NCBI GenBank assembly: GCA_035650475.1
Contig: DASRHP010000009.1
Location: forward strand, 486,545-550,544
DNA length: 64,000 nt
Source: Candidatus Binataceae bacterium
Lineage (GTDB): Bacteria > Desulfobacterota > Binatia > Binatales > Binataceae
Direction of reading: 5' to 3'
A program made the translations under genes and the position numbers. Positions within the stretch are counted from its first letter, which is position 1. The number at the start of each line of letters is the position of its first letter. The notes under the pieces are model-generated. The model did no database searches. It was given only the letters and a program-made list of their open reading frames with translations, and was not told the DNA's origin. This document shows positions 52,415-60,394 of the stretch, piece after piece.

Positions 52415-52684
52415 TCAGAAGGGCTCAAAGAGGGGAAACCTTCAATAAACCTGATTCCAGAAAGCGTGACGTGTCTTCTCTGAAGAAGCCCCTCGCTCAC
52501 GGCCGGTAGCTACCCGGCCTGCGGATGCGCCCGCACACCAAGGCGTGTTCGACAGCGGCTGAAGCGGTCGCCCTGCGGTAGGGTGAACCGCGCTGGCCGA
52601 GCGGTTGTGGCCTGCGCGCGTAGCGCACGGTGCTTTTGACTGCTCGCTATGGGCGGGTGTGCGCGTTTTCTGGGGGGGGGAAGA

Positions 52685-54451
52685 ATGGCAGCGTTCTACC
52701 GGTCCGACGGCCGCGCCGTTGGGCTCTTCGTCGCCGCGAGCGCGGCGCTGTTGATGTTAAGTTTGAGTTCGGGAACGGCGAGCGGCGCGGGACGTCGCAT
52801 CAGGCGCAAGCCCACGCCGACCGCCACGCCGACACCGATTCCGACAAATGTCGGCAACGAGATAACCATCAATTCGCCGCCCAGCGGCCAGATTGTAAGT
52901 GGTATGATCGCGATCAACGTCACGCTGGGTCCAGACGTTTATTGGGATCAGTTGATGGTTGACGGGACGGCGGTAACCTCGGCTTCAGGCAATTTCAGTT
53001 GGGATTCGACTGCCGTTGCCAACGGCTTGCATACCCTGATGGTCAGGGCCTTCCAGAAGGGCGGGACCACGCCAATCGGCACGGCCTGGGTTGGCGTCGA
53101 GGTCAGCAACCCGGCGGCGACTGCGTCGCCGACTGCTACGGCCACGCCGAGCGCGCTGCCGCAGACCATCACTATCAGCGCGCCCGCCGACGGAATGGTC
53201 ATTTCGGCCGACACCACGGTTGCCGACGACGACTCGACGGCGCAGTGCGAGGGACTGGCCTGGTATGATTCGCTGTACGTGGACGGCAAGCATATCGCGG
53301 ACTGCAACTTCGGCACCTGCGTGTTTTCGCCTGCCTCGTTTTCCTCCGGCGCGCATAACATCGCAATTCATGCGCATACGGCTAACAGCCCAACCGGCTT
53401 CGAATGCGCGACCAGCCAGAACGTGAGCGTGACCGTCTCGCTCTCGGCGTCCCCTTCGACAGCGACGCCGACTCCGACGCCAGACTCGCCGGTATCCGGG
53501 CTCGTGACGATGCTGCCGGCGATAGACGCTGGGCAGCCGTTGTTCGACGTCACCGGCGATCCGAGCGCGATAATCGCGGGAACCTACAACGCCAAGTCAT
53601 ATCCGTCTCAGGCTTACGGGAGTTATGACGATCCCAACGCAACAATGGGCACTGGCGGCACAGTCAACGCGGGCTTCGGTCCGCTGCTCGATGATCGCCA
53701 GGCGGCCTCGGTGACGATGGCCACGGTGGAAACCAACGTGGCGAGCAGCGCTGACATCGCGGCCAACCGCTACTACCAGGACCACGTGGCGGACAGTGCC
53801 GCCGACCAGCAGAACTATCTCAACCAGCTCAGCGCAGTTAACCAGTACTGGTCAGGCGCAATGGCGACGGTGATGAAGCGTGTGGACGGAGCCTGCCCGA
53901 TCCAGAATCCGACCACTGCCGAGATCATTCAGTGGGCGGCCAACAAGTGGGGCTTCAACCCCGAGTACGGCTACGCCGAGGCCTGCGACGAGGGCGATTG
54001 GAAGAACACCTCGCTGGGGGATAACGGGACCAGTTCGGGCGTCTTCCAGGTCGCCGACCGTGGCGCCAACCACGGATGGTCGGCACTGGTCCTGGCCAAC
54101 TCCAATCTGGCGCGCGAGAGCACCTGCTACAATGCCGACTTCTTCTTCGCCACCCGCTGGGCTTCGTTCCACTGCGCGCAAGCGGGTTGCTCGATTGGGA
54201 TCACGGGCGAGACCCCGCCGAACTCGATGGCAAATGCGGTCGAGAGCTGGTTCTCGGGTTCCTCGTACAGTTGCCCGGGCGGCACCGGTTGCGATTACCA
54301 GGCGATGATCTACTCGGACATCGTCTCTGGCTGGCGCAACGCCGGTTATCCCAACAATGGGACCAATCCGCCGTGCTGGTACGTTGGTAGCTACTACTTC
54401 AATTCGGCCATCCCGACGCAGGCGCCGGCGGGGACGGTGCCGCATGAATAG
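52685..54451 (+). CDS. Secreted Ig-like/lysozyme-like protein (paralogue B)
   Basis: A 588-residue secreted protein. The signal peptide (GLFVAASAALLMLSLSSGTA) is followed by a Pro/Thr linker. A first Ig-like domain (ITINSPPSGQIVSGMIAINV, YWDQLMVDGTAV, FSWDSTAVANGLHTLMVRAF) matches paralogue A closely. A second beta domain (ITISAPADGMVISADTTVAD) and another Thr/Pro linker follow. The C-terminal region (IIQWAANKWGFNPEYGYAEA, CDEGDW, SSGVFQVADRGANHGW) again parallels paralogue A's lysozyme-like half. Start ATG 52685 sits just after a run of nine G; GTG 52649 is in frame. Confidence 0.75.
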   Translation: MAAFYRSDGRAVGLFVAASAALLMLSLSSGTASGAGRRIRRKPTPTATPTPIPTNVGNEITINSPPSGQIVSGMIAINVTLGPDVYWDQLMVDGTAVTSASGNFSWDSTAVANGLHTLMVRAFQKGGTTPIGTAWVGVEVSNPAATASPTATATPSALPQTITISAPADGMVISADTTVADDDSTAQCEGLAWYDSLYVDGKHIADCNFGTCVFSPASFSSGAHNIAIHAHTANSPTGFECATSQNVSVTVSLSASPSTATPTPTPDSPVSGLVTMLPAIDAGQPLFDVTGDPSAIIAGTYNAKSYPSQAYGSYDDPNATMGTGGTVNAGFGPLLDDRQAASVTMATVETNVASSADIAANRYYQDHVADSAADQQNYLNQLSAVNQYWSGAMATVMKRVDGACPIQNPTTAEIIQWAANKWGFNPEYGYAEACDEGDWKNTSLGDNGTSSGVFQVADRGANHGWSALVLANSNLARESTCYNADFFFATRWASFHCAQAGCSIGITGETPPNSMANAVESWFSGSSYSCPGGTGCDYQAMIYSDIVSGWRNAGYPNNGTNPPCWYVGSYYFNSAIPTQAPAGTVPHE

Positions 54452-54486
54452 CCGCGTCCGCCGGCTTCATTAGGCGCCGAAGGGCC

Positions 54487-54518
54487 GCCCGTGGACGACC
54501 GTATGGTTGGCCACGGGC
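54487..54518. terminator. Possible hairpin between convergent genes
   Basis: GCCCGTGG (54487-54494) and CCACGGGC (54511-54518) form 8-base arms around a 16-base loop, between the stops of the secreted protein (+) and the SnoaL-like gene (-). There is no T-run. Confidence 0.3.
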
Positions 54519-54525
54519 CGCCGCC

Positions 54526-54924
54526 TCAGGTCAGGAACACCTCGCGCACGAGGTTGGTGTCGTTATATTCGCGGCCCTCGGCGATCAGGTCGCCCTCGAA
54601 GCGCAGGTAAAAATGGTAGCGCTGCTTGTACGACCGCCCGTTCATCGCCACCGTGTCGGCCTCCGCCTGCACCGCGACGTGTGGCCCTTCGCAGATGACG
54701 GTGCCGATCTTCATCTTGAGCCCGTCGGGGAAGAGCGCCTTGAGCCGCTCGGTTTCGCCTGCGGCAAACTCCTGCTTGCCGCGGGCAGGTGGGAAATCCT
54801 TGATCGCGGTGACGATCTCGAACGTGAAGTCGTCGGTGATAAGTTGCTCGAAGACCTTTTGGTCGGGATGGTTAAAGTTTTCGAGGAATCGGATCGCGCG
54901 CCGCTTACGTTCTTCCGCCGTCAT
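54526..54924 (-). CDS. SnoaL-like (NTF2 fold) protein
   Basis: A 132-residue protein with the NTF2/SnoaL pattern: RKRRAIRFLENFNHPDQKVF, EQLITDDFTFEIV, then FAAGETERLKALFPDGLKMK and VICEGPHVAVQAEADTVAMN, finishing YHFYLRFEGDLIAEGREYND. Such small barrels act as isomerases, cyclases or ligand binders. Nothing nearby identifies a substrate. Confidence 0.8.
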   Translation of the reverse strand: MTAEERKRRAIRFLENFNHPDQKVFEQLITDDFTFEIVTAIKDFPPARGKQEFAAGETERLKALFPDGLKMKIGTVICEGPHVAVQAEADTVAMNGRSYKQRYHFYLRFEGDLIAEGREYNDTNLVREVFLT

Positions 54925-55102
54925 CTTGTTACCGCCTGTGAGCAGTCAGGCGCCCGCGGCTTGCTGTCGCCGCCGACTCCGGACCGCATTCTTATACCAC
55001 GAGTCGGGCGTGCAAACGCACGGCGCAATTTAAGACTCGGCGCCGGCAGCGGCCGAGCGATGCGGTCCGGCCGGCGATAATCCACGCGCGTTGAAGGTGT
55101 GG

Positions 55103-55179
55103 TGGTTGCGGGGGAGGGATTTGAACCCACGACCTCCGGGTTATGAGCCCGGCGAGCTACCAGACTGCTCCACCCCGCG
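55103..55179 (-). tRNA. Initiator tRNA-fMet (CAT)
   Basis: A 77-base tRNA read leftwards. It begins CGCGGGGTGGAGCAGTCTGG and has anticodon CAT in the loop GGGCTCATAACCC. The initiator features are present: an unpaired C1-A72 at the acceptor end, three G-C pairs in the anticodon stem, and an encoded CCA end. Confidence 0.96.
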
Positions 55180-55184
55180 CAGGC

Positions 55185-55214
55185 ATACTAGCGGCGGCTG
55201 CCAAGCGGGGTCAA
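55185..55214 (-). promoter_or_regulatory. Sigma-70 promoter of tRNA-fMet
   Basis: Read leftwards, TTGACC (-35) and TAGTAT (-10) are 18 bases apart, and the tRNA 5' end lies five bases after the -10. The GC-rich discriminator is typical of stringently controlled tRNA promoters. Confidence 0.65.
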
Positions 55215-55238
55215 TACGAGTGCGCGCGGCGCGCACTG

Positions 55239-56447
55239 CTAGGCGCGCCCGCCGGCGCGCATGATGCGTAGCAGATTGGCCGGGGCGTAAAACTCGGCCT
55301 GGGCCACGCTGGTCGCCATCGCGCCCATGAAGCGGCCGGTATCCTCGGAATTGCCGGCCAGCGCCCGCATCAGCGCTAACAGCATCTCCGAGGGCCCCTC
55401 CAGTCGCGCCTGTGCGCAGGTGAAGCGGTACAGATCGAGCACGGCGGCGTTGCGCGCGCTCTCGTAACGCGCGAGCGCCTGTTCCATCGGCTCGCGCCCG
55501 GCAAGCCCGGCGTCAATCGCGTCGGCGAGCAGTTCGGCGTCGCGAAAGGCGTCGGTGATTCCGTAGCCGGTGATCGGATCCTTGTGGCAGCCGGCGTCGC
55601 CGACCAGTGCCCACCCGGAGCCGTACGGCCGGCGCAGATAGTTGGGAATCCCAGCGGTGCCGACGAAGCGCTCTTCGCGCCGGCCCGCGCGCACTCGCTC
55701 GTATAGCTCGGGCGCCGCCGCGAGCGCCTTGAAAAAGCCGCCTTCGATATCCGCGCGCCAGCGTGCGAAGACGGCGCGCGGCCGCTCGACCGCCACGCAG
55801 ACCATCGCGTCGTTGGTCGGAAAGCCGAGGATCTCGCATCCCTGGCGCGGATAGACCTCGCAGGCCTCCATCGGCACGCCGCTGAAGTACGCGTAATAGC
55901 CACAGGTCAGCGCCTCGACCGCCTCGTACTCCGACGCCTTGACCGTCCGCGCCACCATCGACCATGGCCCGTCGGCGCCGACTACGATTCGCGTGCGCTC
56001 GACGGCCTCGGCGCCCCCGCGCAGATCGCGTCCGCGGATGCCGCTAACCCGGTCGCCGTCGCTGGTCAAATCGCTGACGACGAAGCCCTGGCGCACCTCC
56101 GCGCCCGCACGGGCCGCGGCGTCCACCAGAATCTTGTCGAGCCCGATTCGCCGCGGACAGAGCGCGATGTGCGTGCCGTCGAAGGGCGCGGGCGCACCTT
56201 CGAGCCGGACTTCCGCCGCGTCCAGCATGACACGCTCGATTGGCGGGCAGTTGGTGGCCAGCACCGCGTCGAGCAGGCCCCATCGCGCCAGCCGCGCCAC
56301 ACCGGGCTGATGGATGTAGTGGGTGGACATGATGTCGCTCGGGAAAGTGGCGCGGTCCACCAGCAGCACACGATAGCCGCGTCGCGCGAGCAGCATCGCC
56401 GTCGGCGCCCCCGCGCATCGTGCACCCACTACGATCGCGTCGTACAT
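55239..56447 (-). CDS. FAD-dependent oxidoreductase (geranylgeranyl reductase/halogenase-like)
   Basis: A 402-residue flavoprotein. The FAD start is YDAIVVGARCAGAPTAMLLA, RRGYRVLLVDRA (a GxRCAGA variant of GxGxxG common in this subgroup). The second FAD motif is WALVGDAGCHKDPITGYGIT, DAFRDAELLA near residue 285, and the middle motif is RIVVGADGPWS. It resembles FAD monooxygenases and geranylgeranyl-reductase-type enzymes. The substrate is unknown. The open frame runs 64 codons upstream, but the FAD motif fixes the ATG at 56447. Confidence 0.85.
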   Translation of the reverse strand: MYDAIVVGARCAGAPTAMLLARRGYRVLLVDRATFPSDIMSTHYIHQPGVARLARWGLLDAVLATNCPPIERVMLDAAEVRLEGAPAPFDGTHIALCPRRIGLDKILVDAAARAGAEVRQGFVVSDLTSDGDRVSGIRGRDLRGGAEAVERTRIVVGADGPWSMVARTVKASEYEAVEALTCGYYAYFSGVPMEACEVYPRQGCEILGFPTNDAMVCVAVERPRAVFARWRADIEGGFFKALAAAPELYERVRAGRREERFVGTAGIPNYLRRPYGSGWALVGDAGCHKDPITGYGITDAFRDAELLADAIDAGLAGREPMEQALARYESARNAAVLDLYRFTCAQARLEGPSEMLLALMRALAGNSEDTGRFMGAMATSVAQAEFYAPANLLRIMRAGGRA

Positions 56448-56475
56448 CGGTGCTTGCTCGCGCCTTGTCGCGCGC

Positions 56476-56655
56476 TCAATCGGGAACGATGCGCAGGTTG
56501 CAGTCGCGGTGCTCGCGGCCAAAATCGTTGAGTTCTTTCTCGATCGGGGTCGGGTTCGGCTTGGGGGCGCCGAGCAGGTTCTGCTTGGCCGTCGCCACGT
56601 CCATCCCGTCAGCCTCGACCGAGAGGCTGTGATCGTCACACATCACAAACGCCAT
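56476..56655 (-). CDS. Small uncharacterised protein (59 aa)
   Basis: A 59-residue open frame 28 bases upstream of the FAD oxidoreductase on the same strand. It begins MAFVMCDDHSLSVEADGMDV, and the C-terminal half includes NPTPIEKELNDFGREHRDC. The composition is protein-like (mixed charge, few of the Arg/Ala runs of shadow frames), and the frame ends just before the oxidoreductase. ATG 56643 is another possible start. No family is recognised, and its reality rests on composition and position. Confidence 0.5.
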   Translation of the reverse strand: MAFVMCDDHSLSVEADGMDVATAKQNLLGAPKPNPTPIEKELNDFGREHRDCNLRIVPD

Positions 56656-56792
56656 CGCGTAAAAACGCTCCTTGTGAATCCCTTCACGCTATCCGATTGC
56701 GGCGCGGCTGTCAGTATCGCGCCGTTTACCCGTCGCAGGCGCTTTGTGGTAGTCGATACCAAGCCTCTTGGATGCGAAACGGAGCGTGTGGG

Positions 56793-57953
56793 ATGAGTCT
56801 TAAGGGAGCGGCCGCCGTAATCGGAATCGGCGAGCTCAAGCCGACCAAGGATGCCCCGCCGGACGCGACCGCGCTCGGCCTGATGAGCGCCGCCGCGGCC
56901 GAGGCGATCGCGGACGCCAGACTGGAGACGCGCGACATCGACGGCTTCCTGTGTGGGATGGCGTTCGCCGACCCCGGGATGCTCTACCCGGCGAGCGTCG
57001 CCGAAGTGATGGGGATCAACCCGCGGATGCTCAACCAGGTCGATATCGGCGGCGCCAGCCCGGCCGGGATGGTATGGCGGGCGGCGGCGGCGATCCAGGC
57101 CGGGATGTGCCGCGCGGTGCTGTGCGTGGTCGGCGATCTCAACCGGATGGGCGAGCAGCGGCCGCCGGTTATTTCGGTGCAGCGCGAGTTCGAGGCACCT
57201 TACGGCAATATCGGGGCAAACTGCGGCTACGCAATGATCGCGCAACGCCACATGTACGAGTACGGCACTACGCCCGAGCAGATGGCGAAGGTCGCCGTCG
57301 ATCAGCGTCGCAACGCGGTCAAGAATCCGCTCGCGACCTTCAACGACCGCGAGCTTACCATCGCCGACGTGCTCAACTCGCGCATGATTGTCGATCCGCT
57401 GCACCTGTTCGAGATCGTCAGCCCGTGCAGCGGCGGCTCGGCGGTGGTCGTCGCCTCGCCCGAGGTCGCGCGCGGCGCCCAGCATCCGCCCATATGGCTG
57501 CTCGGCGCCGGGGAGTACTCCAACCATGCGACGATCACCTACGCGCCGTCGCTTACCGATTCGCCGGTCAAGCCTGCGGCCGAGGCCGCGTTCAAGATGG
57601 CGGGCGTCGCGAACAAGGACATCGACCTCGTCTGTCCCTACGATTGCTACACGATCACGGTGATCGTGACCCTCGAGGACGCTGGCTTCTGCAAGAAAGG
57701 GCAGGGCGGCCCGTTCGTGTGGGAGCGCGATCTATCGTGGTCGGGAGACTTCCCGTGCAACACGCATGGCGGGCAGCTCTCCTTCGGCCAGCCCGGACTG
57801 GGCGGCGGGATGAGTCACGTCACTGAGGCGGTGCGCCAACTCATGGGCCGCGGCGGCGAGCGCCAGGTCAAAAATGCCCGGCTCGCCTACGTCAACGGCA
57901 ACGGCGGAATCATGAGCGAGCAGGCCAGCCTCATCCTGGAGCGCCGCTCATGA
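56793..57953 (+). CDS. Thiolase-like protein (SCP2/Ltp2 type)
   Basis: A 386-residue thiolase-fold protein. VIGIGELKPTKDAPPDATAL begins the fold. The position where true thiolases carry the nucleophilic cysteine reads DIGGASPAGMVWRAAAAIQA, with no cysteine. The C-terminal half has VCPYDCYTITVIVTLEDAGF, CKKGQGG and PCNTHGGQLSFGQPGLGGGM. These are typical of the SCP2-type group that includes the steroid side-chain aldolase Ltp2. The DUF35 gene overlapping downstream (ATGA) supports an Ltp2-DUF35-like complex. Substrate is unknown. Confidence 0.85.
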   Translation: MSLKGAAAVIGIGELKPTKDAPPDATALGLMSAAAAEAIADARLETRDIDGFLCGMAFADPGMLYPASVAEVMGINPRMLNQVDIGGASPAGMVWRAAAAIQAGMCRAVLCVVGDLNRMGEQRPPVISVQREFEAPYGNIGANCGYAMIAQRHMYEYGTTPEQMAKVAVDQRRNAVKNPLATFNDRELTIADVLNSRMIVDPLHLFEIVSPCSGGSAVVVASPEVARGAQHPPIWLLGAGEYSNHATITYAPSLTDSPVKPAAEAAFKMAGVANKDIDLVCPYDCYTITVIVTLEDAGFCKKGQGGPFVWERDLSWSGDFPCNTHGGQLSFGQPGLGGGMSHVTEAVRQLMGRGGERQVKNARLAYVNGNGGIMSEQASLILERRS

Positions 57954-58348
57954 GCGAGTATCGCAAACCCCTACCCAGGCCGACGCCAACCAGCGCGCCC
58001 TTCTGGGCCGCCGCGCGGCGCCACGAACTCACCCTCCAGCGCTGCGGCAATTGCCGCAAGTTCATCTACTACCCGCGCGAGCGCTGCCCGCACTGCTTTT
58101 CCGAGCGTCTCGGATGGGAGCGGGTGAGCGGGCGCGGCAAGGTGTACAGCTACACCGTGGTGCGCCGCGCCTCGAGCCGCGCCTTCGACCGGCCCTACGT
58201 GCTGGCGATCGTCGAGCTCGACGAGGGCGTGCGGATGACGACCAATATCGAGGCGCCGCCGGAGAACGTGCGGATCGGGATGCCGGTCGCCGTTTGCTTC
58301 GACGACGTCACGCCCGAGCATACGCTGGTCAAGTTCAAACCCGCCTGA
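57950..58348 (+). CDS. DUF35 zinc-ribbon/OB-fold protein
   Basis: A 132-residue protein. An N-terminal helix (PTSAPFWAAARRHELTLQRC) leads into a zinc ribbon with four cysteines (CGNCRKFIYYPRERCPHC). An OB-fold follows: LGWERVSGRGKVYSYTVVRR, YVLAIVELDEGVRMTTNIEA. DUF35 proteins bind acyl-CoA and partner thiolase-like enzymes. The ATG overlaps the thiolase-like stop. Confidence 0.93.
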   Translation: MSEYRKPLPRPTPTSAPFWAAARRHELTLQRCGNCRKFIYYPRERCPHCFSERLGWERVSGRGKVYSYTVVRRASSRAFDRPYVLAIVELDEGVRMTTNIEAPPENVRIGMPVAVCFDDVTPEHTLVKFKPA

Positions 58349-58389
58349 GCGCGCCATCATCCTGTCGGACCGTCCGCTTAGGAGGTTGG

Positions 58390-58983
58390 TCAATATGCGC
58401 CGCGGAAAATGTCGAGTATCCGCTGCGTGTGGTAATTGATCAGGTAGGCATCGTGCCCAAGCATGTACAGCCGCGAGTTCGGCGGCAATGGCCCCAGGTG
58501 GCCGAGCACGCACGGATTGGCCGGCGACATCCGCTTCTGCAGTCCCGGCGGCAGCGTGCCGTTGCGCTCCAGATGTCTTTCGAGGCCGGGCGGCAGATGG
58601 CCCGTTTTCTCGACGTGCTTTTGTAGTCCCGGCGGCAGGGCGCTCAGGTCCGCGCCCTCGTAACACTTGCGGAAGTAGCCCGCGTGGGCGGGGCGGAAAA
58701 ATGGTCCGGCGTAGTTTTCCTCGGCCTCGACGCGTTTGGCCTTGCGCTTGTTGTGCTGGTGTCGCTTGCCCTGGGGCGGGACGTAGGGTTCGCTCTCAGG
58801 CTCGACGTAGTCGTTGTCTTTGTCGTGGCGCGCCAGTTGCTGCGCCCTGGGCGTAGCCGCTAAAAAGGCCGCGCCTTGCTGGATGGCGCCAACCGTTGGC
58901 GCCTCGGCGGCGAGCGCCAATGCGCCAAGTCCTACGGCCAGTACTCCTCCCCAAGCCATAACGAACATCGCCGTCGTCTTCAT
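58390..58983 (-). CDS. Secreted protein with LPPGL repeats
   Basis: A 197-residue secreted protein. The signal peptide is TAMFVMAWGGVLAVGLGALA. A lysine/histidine-rich linker (residues 60-95) precedes three tandem repeats of about 15 residues built on LPPGLxKHxxxxG (about residues 128-165). The C-terminus reads SRLYMLGHDAYLINYHTQRI. LPPGL repeats occur in several small proteobacterial envelope proteins of unknown role. It lies downstream of the DUF1614 gene on the same strand. Confidence 0.75.
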   Translation of the reverse strand: MKTTAMFVMAWGGVLAVGLGALALAAEAPTVGAIQQGAAFLAATPRAQQLARHDKDNDYVEPESEPYVPPQGKRHQHNKRKAKRVEAEENYAGPFFRPAHAGYFRKCYEGADLSALPPGLQKHVEKTGHLPPGLERHLERNGTLPPGLQKRMSPANPCVLGHLGPLPPNSRLYMLGHDAYLINYHTQRILDIFRGAY

Positions 58984-59021
58984 GGTTCCCCCTCCACTCT
59001 CGATTCGGCGATCGACGGTTG

Positions 59022-59705
59022 TCAGGCCAACAGCACTGCGACGATGCCGGTCAGGAAAATTCCGTCGAAGGTGCCCGCGCCGCCGATCGAGGCGACCGGC
59101 GCACCAAGCTCGCTTAGTCGGCCGAGGTTCATCAGATCGGCACCGATAAGCGTTCCCATCACGCCGCTGACGTAGGCGATGGCGCTTGCGTGATGGTAGA
59201 AGCCGCCGCCGAAGACCCATCCCACGATCGCCGCGATAATCGGCGGGACGAAGAGCGGCGTTGCAATGCCTACTCCCGGGATTGGACGGGCCGCGCGATG
59301 CACAACCAAGGTCACGATCACGGTACCCACGATCGCCCACAGGAAGATCTCGGGATGGCTCGCGAGCACCCACGCGGTGATGCATAGCGGGACGATCGCA
59401 CCGCCCACGTTGAGCGCGATCACCGTCGAGTTGCCCGACGCCAGATGGAGCGGCACCCGGTAGCGGATGCCATAGTGGCTGACGATCTCGACCGGGTACG
59501 GCGCGCTGCCTTCGATGCGCGTGATCGGGATATTGATGTAGCTGCCGAGCAGGCTCGCCAACAGCGCATAGAAGGCGGCGTTGGGCGGCAGGCCGAGCGC
59601 TTGGAGGGCGTAATTGATCGCGCCCACTCCCAGCATCGCAAACAGGAAGATAACGATAGCGAGGAAGATGAACCAGTAGATGAGCAGGAACGGCGCGAAG
59701 AACAT
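59022..59705 (-). CDS. DUF1614 membrane protein
   Basis: A 227-residue integral membrane protein with about six transmembrane segments. It matches DUF1614 through LLASLLGSYINIPITRIEGS, VGGAIVPLCITAWVLASHPE, IATPLFVPPIIAAIVGWVFG and the ending IGGAGTFDGIFLTGIVAVLL. The function is unknown. The ATG at 59705 precedes the first helix (FFAPFLLIYWFIFLAIVIFL); the open frame extends further upstream but the sequence there is shadow-like. Confidence 0.88.
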   Translation of the reverse strand: MFFAPFLLIYWFIFLAIVIFLFAMLGVGAINYALQALGLPPNAAFYALLASLLGSYINIPITRIEGSAPYPVEIVSHYGIRYRVPLHLASGNSTVIALNVGGAIVPLCITAWVLASHPEIFLWAIVGTVIVTLVVHRAARPIPGVGIATPLFVPPIIAAIVGWVFGGGFYHHASAIAYVSGVMGTLIGADLMNLGRLSELGAPVASIGGAGTFDGIFLTGIVAVLLA

Positions 59706-59821
59706 GGCAGCCAATTCTATCAGGACGCCCTCGCGTCGGCACGCTTTCCGCTGCCCCCCGAGAGCCGCCCGCCCCACTCTTGTGTCCAGCCGCGCGGCGG
59801 ATAAGATCGCGCGCAAAGACC

Positions 59822-60394
59822 ATGGACCCGGCCGAACGCGCTGAGTTGCTCTCCCTGCTCGCCCGCGAGTCGTACTTCGAGCGCGCCGCGCTCACGCTCG
59901 CCTCCGGGCGCGCGTCGAACTATTACATCGACTGCAAGCGCACCCTCTATCTGCCGCGCGGCGCTTACCTCGCCGGCGAGTTGATGCTCGCGCTGGTGCG
60001 CGCCGAGGGCGTCGAGCAGATCGGCGGGATGGCGGCCGGCGCGCTGCCCGTCACCGACGCGATCATCGCCGCGGCCCATCGCCACTCGGTCGAGCTGCGC
60101 GGCTTCTTTGTGCGCAAGGAAACCAAGGCCCACGGCCTGCAGCAGCAGATCGAGGGCGCCTTCCGCAAGGAGCTGCGCACCGCCGTGATCGACGACACGA
60201 TTACGACCGGCGGCTCCAGCCTGCAAGCCGTCGCCGCGCTGCGCGACGCCGGTGCTACGGTCACCCACGCCTTCGCGCTGGTCGAGCGCGGAGAAGGCGC
60301 GGCCGCCGCCTTCGCCGCTGCCAGGCTTGAGTACCGCTGGCTGTACACGGCGGAGGAGGTGCGCGCCGCCCGCGCCCACATCGGAAGTGGCTGA
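59822..60394 (+). CDS. pyrE: Orotate phosphoribosyltransferase
   Basis: A 190-residue enzyme that joins orotate and PRPP to make OMP in pyrimidine synthesis. Landmarks are ALTLASGRASNYYIDCKRTL, GMAAGALPVTDAIIAAAHRH, GFFVRKETKAHGLQQQIEGA, and the PRPP-binding motif TAVIDDTITTGGSSLQAVAA (about residue 118). The aroE start overlaps its end by eight bases, so both are co-translated. Confidence 0.95.
   Translation: MDPAERAELLSLLARESYFERAALTLASGRASNYYIDCKRTLYLPRGAYLAGELMLALVRAEGVEQIGGMAAGALPVTDAIIAAAHRHSVELRGFFVRKETKAHGLQQQIEGAFRKELRTAVIDDTITTGGSSLQAVAALRDAGATVTHAFALVERGEGAAAAFAAARLEYRWLYTAEEVRAARAHIGSG

Larger units (their letters stand above)
51783..52684. other. Long relatively AT-rich regulatory region
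   Basis: About 900 bases without a convincing gene between divergent transcription units. 51900-52100 and 52250-52460 are clearly more AT-rich than the genome around them. It contains nested palindromes at 52071-52100, a hairpin with CCGGC/GCCGG arms near 52119-52139, a candidate sigma-54 promoter at 52399, and a GC-rich leader with several potential stems from about 52425 to the next start. Confidence 0.65.

Noticed and set aside
52415..52684. Possible c-di-GMP riboswitch in the leader
   Set aside because: The GGGCAAACC and GACGCAAAGCC core is not present; only loose resemblance to part of the motif.
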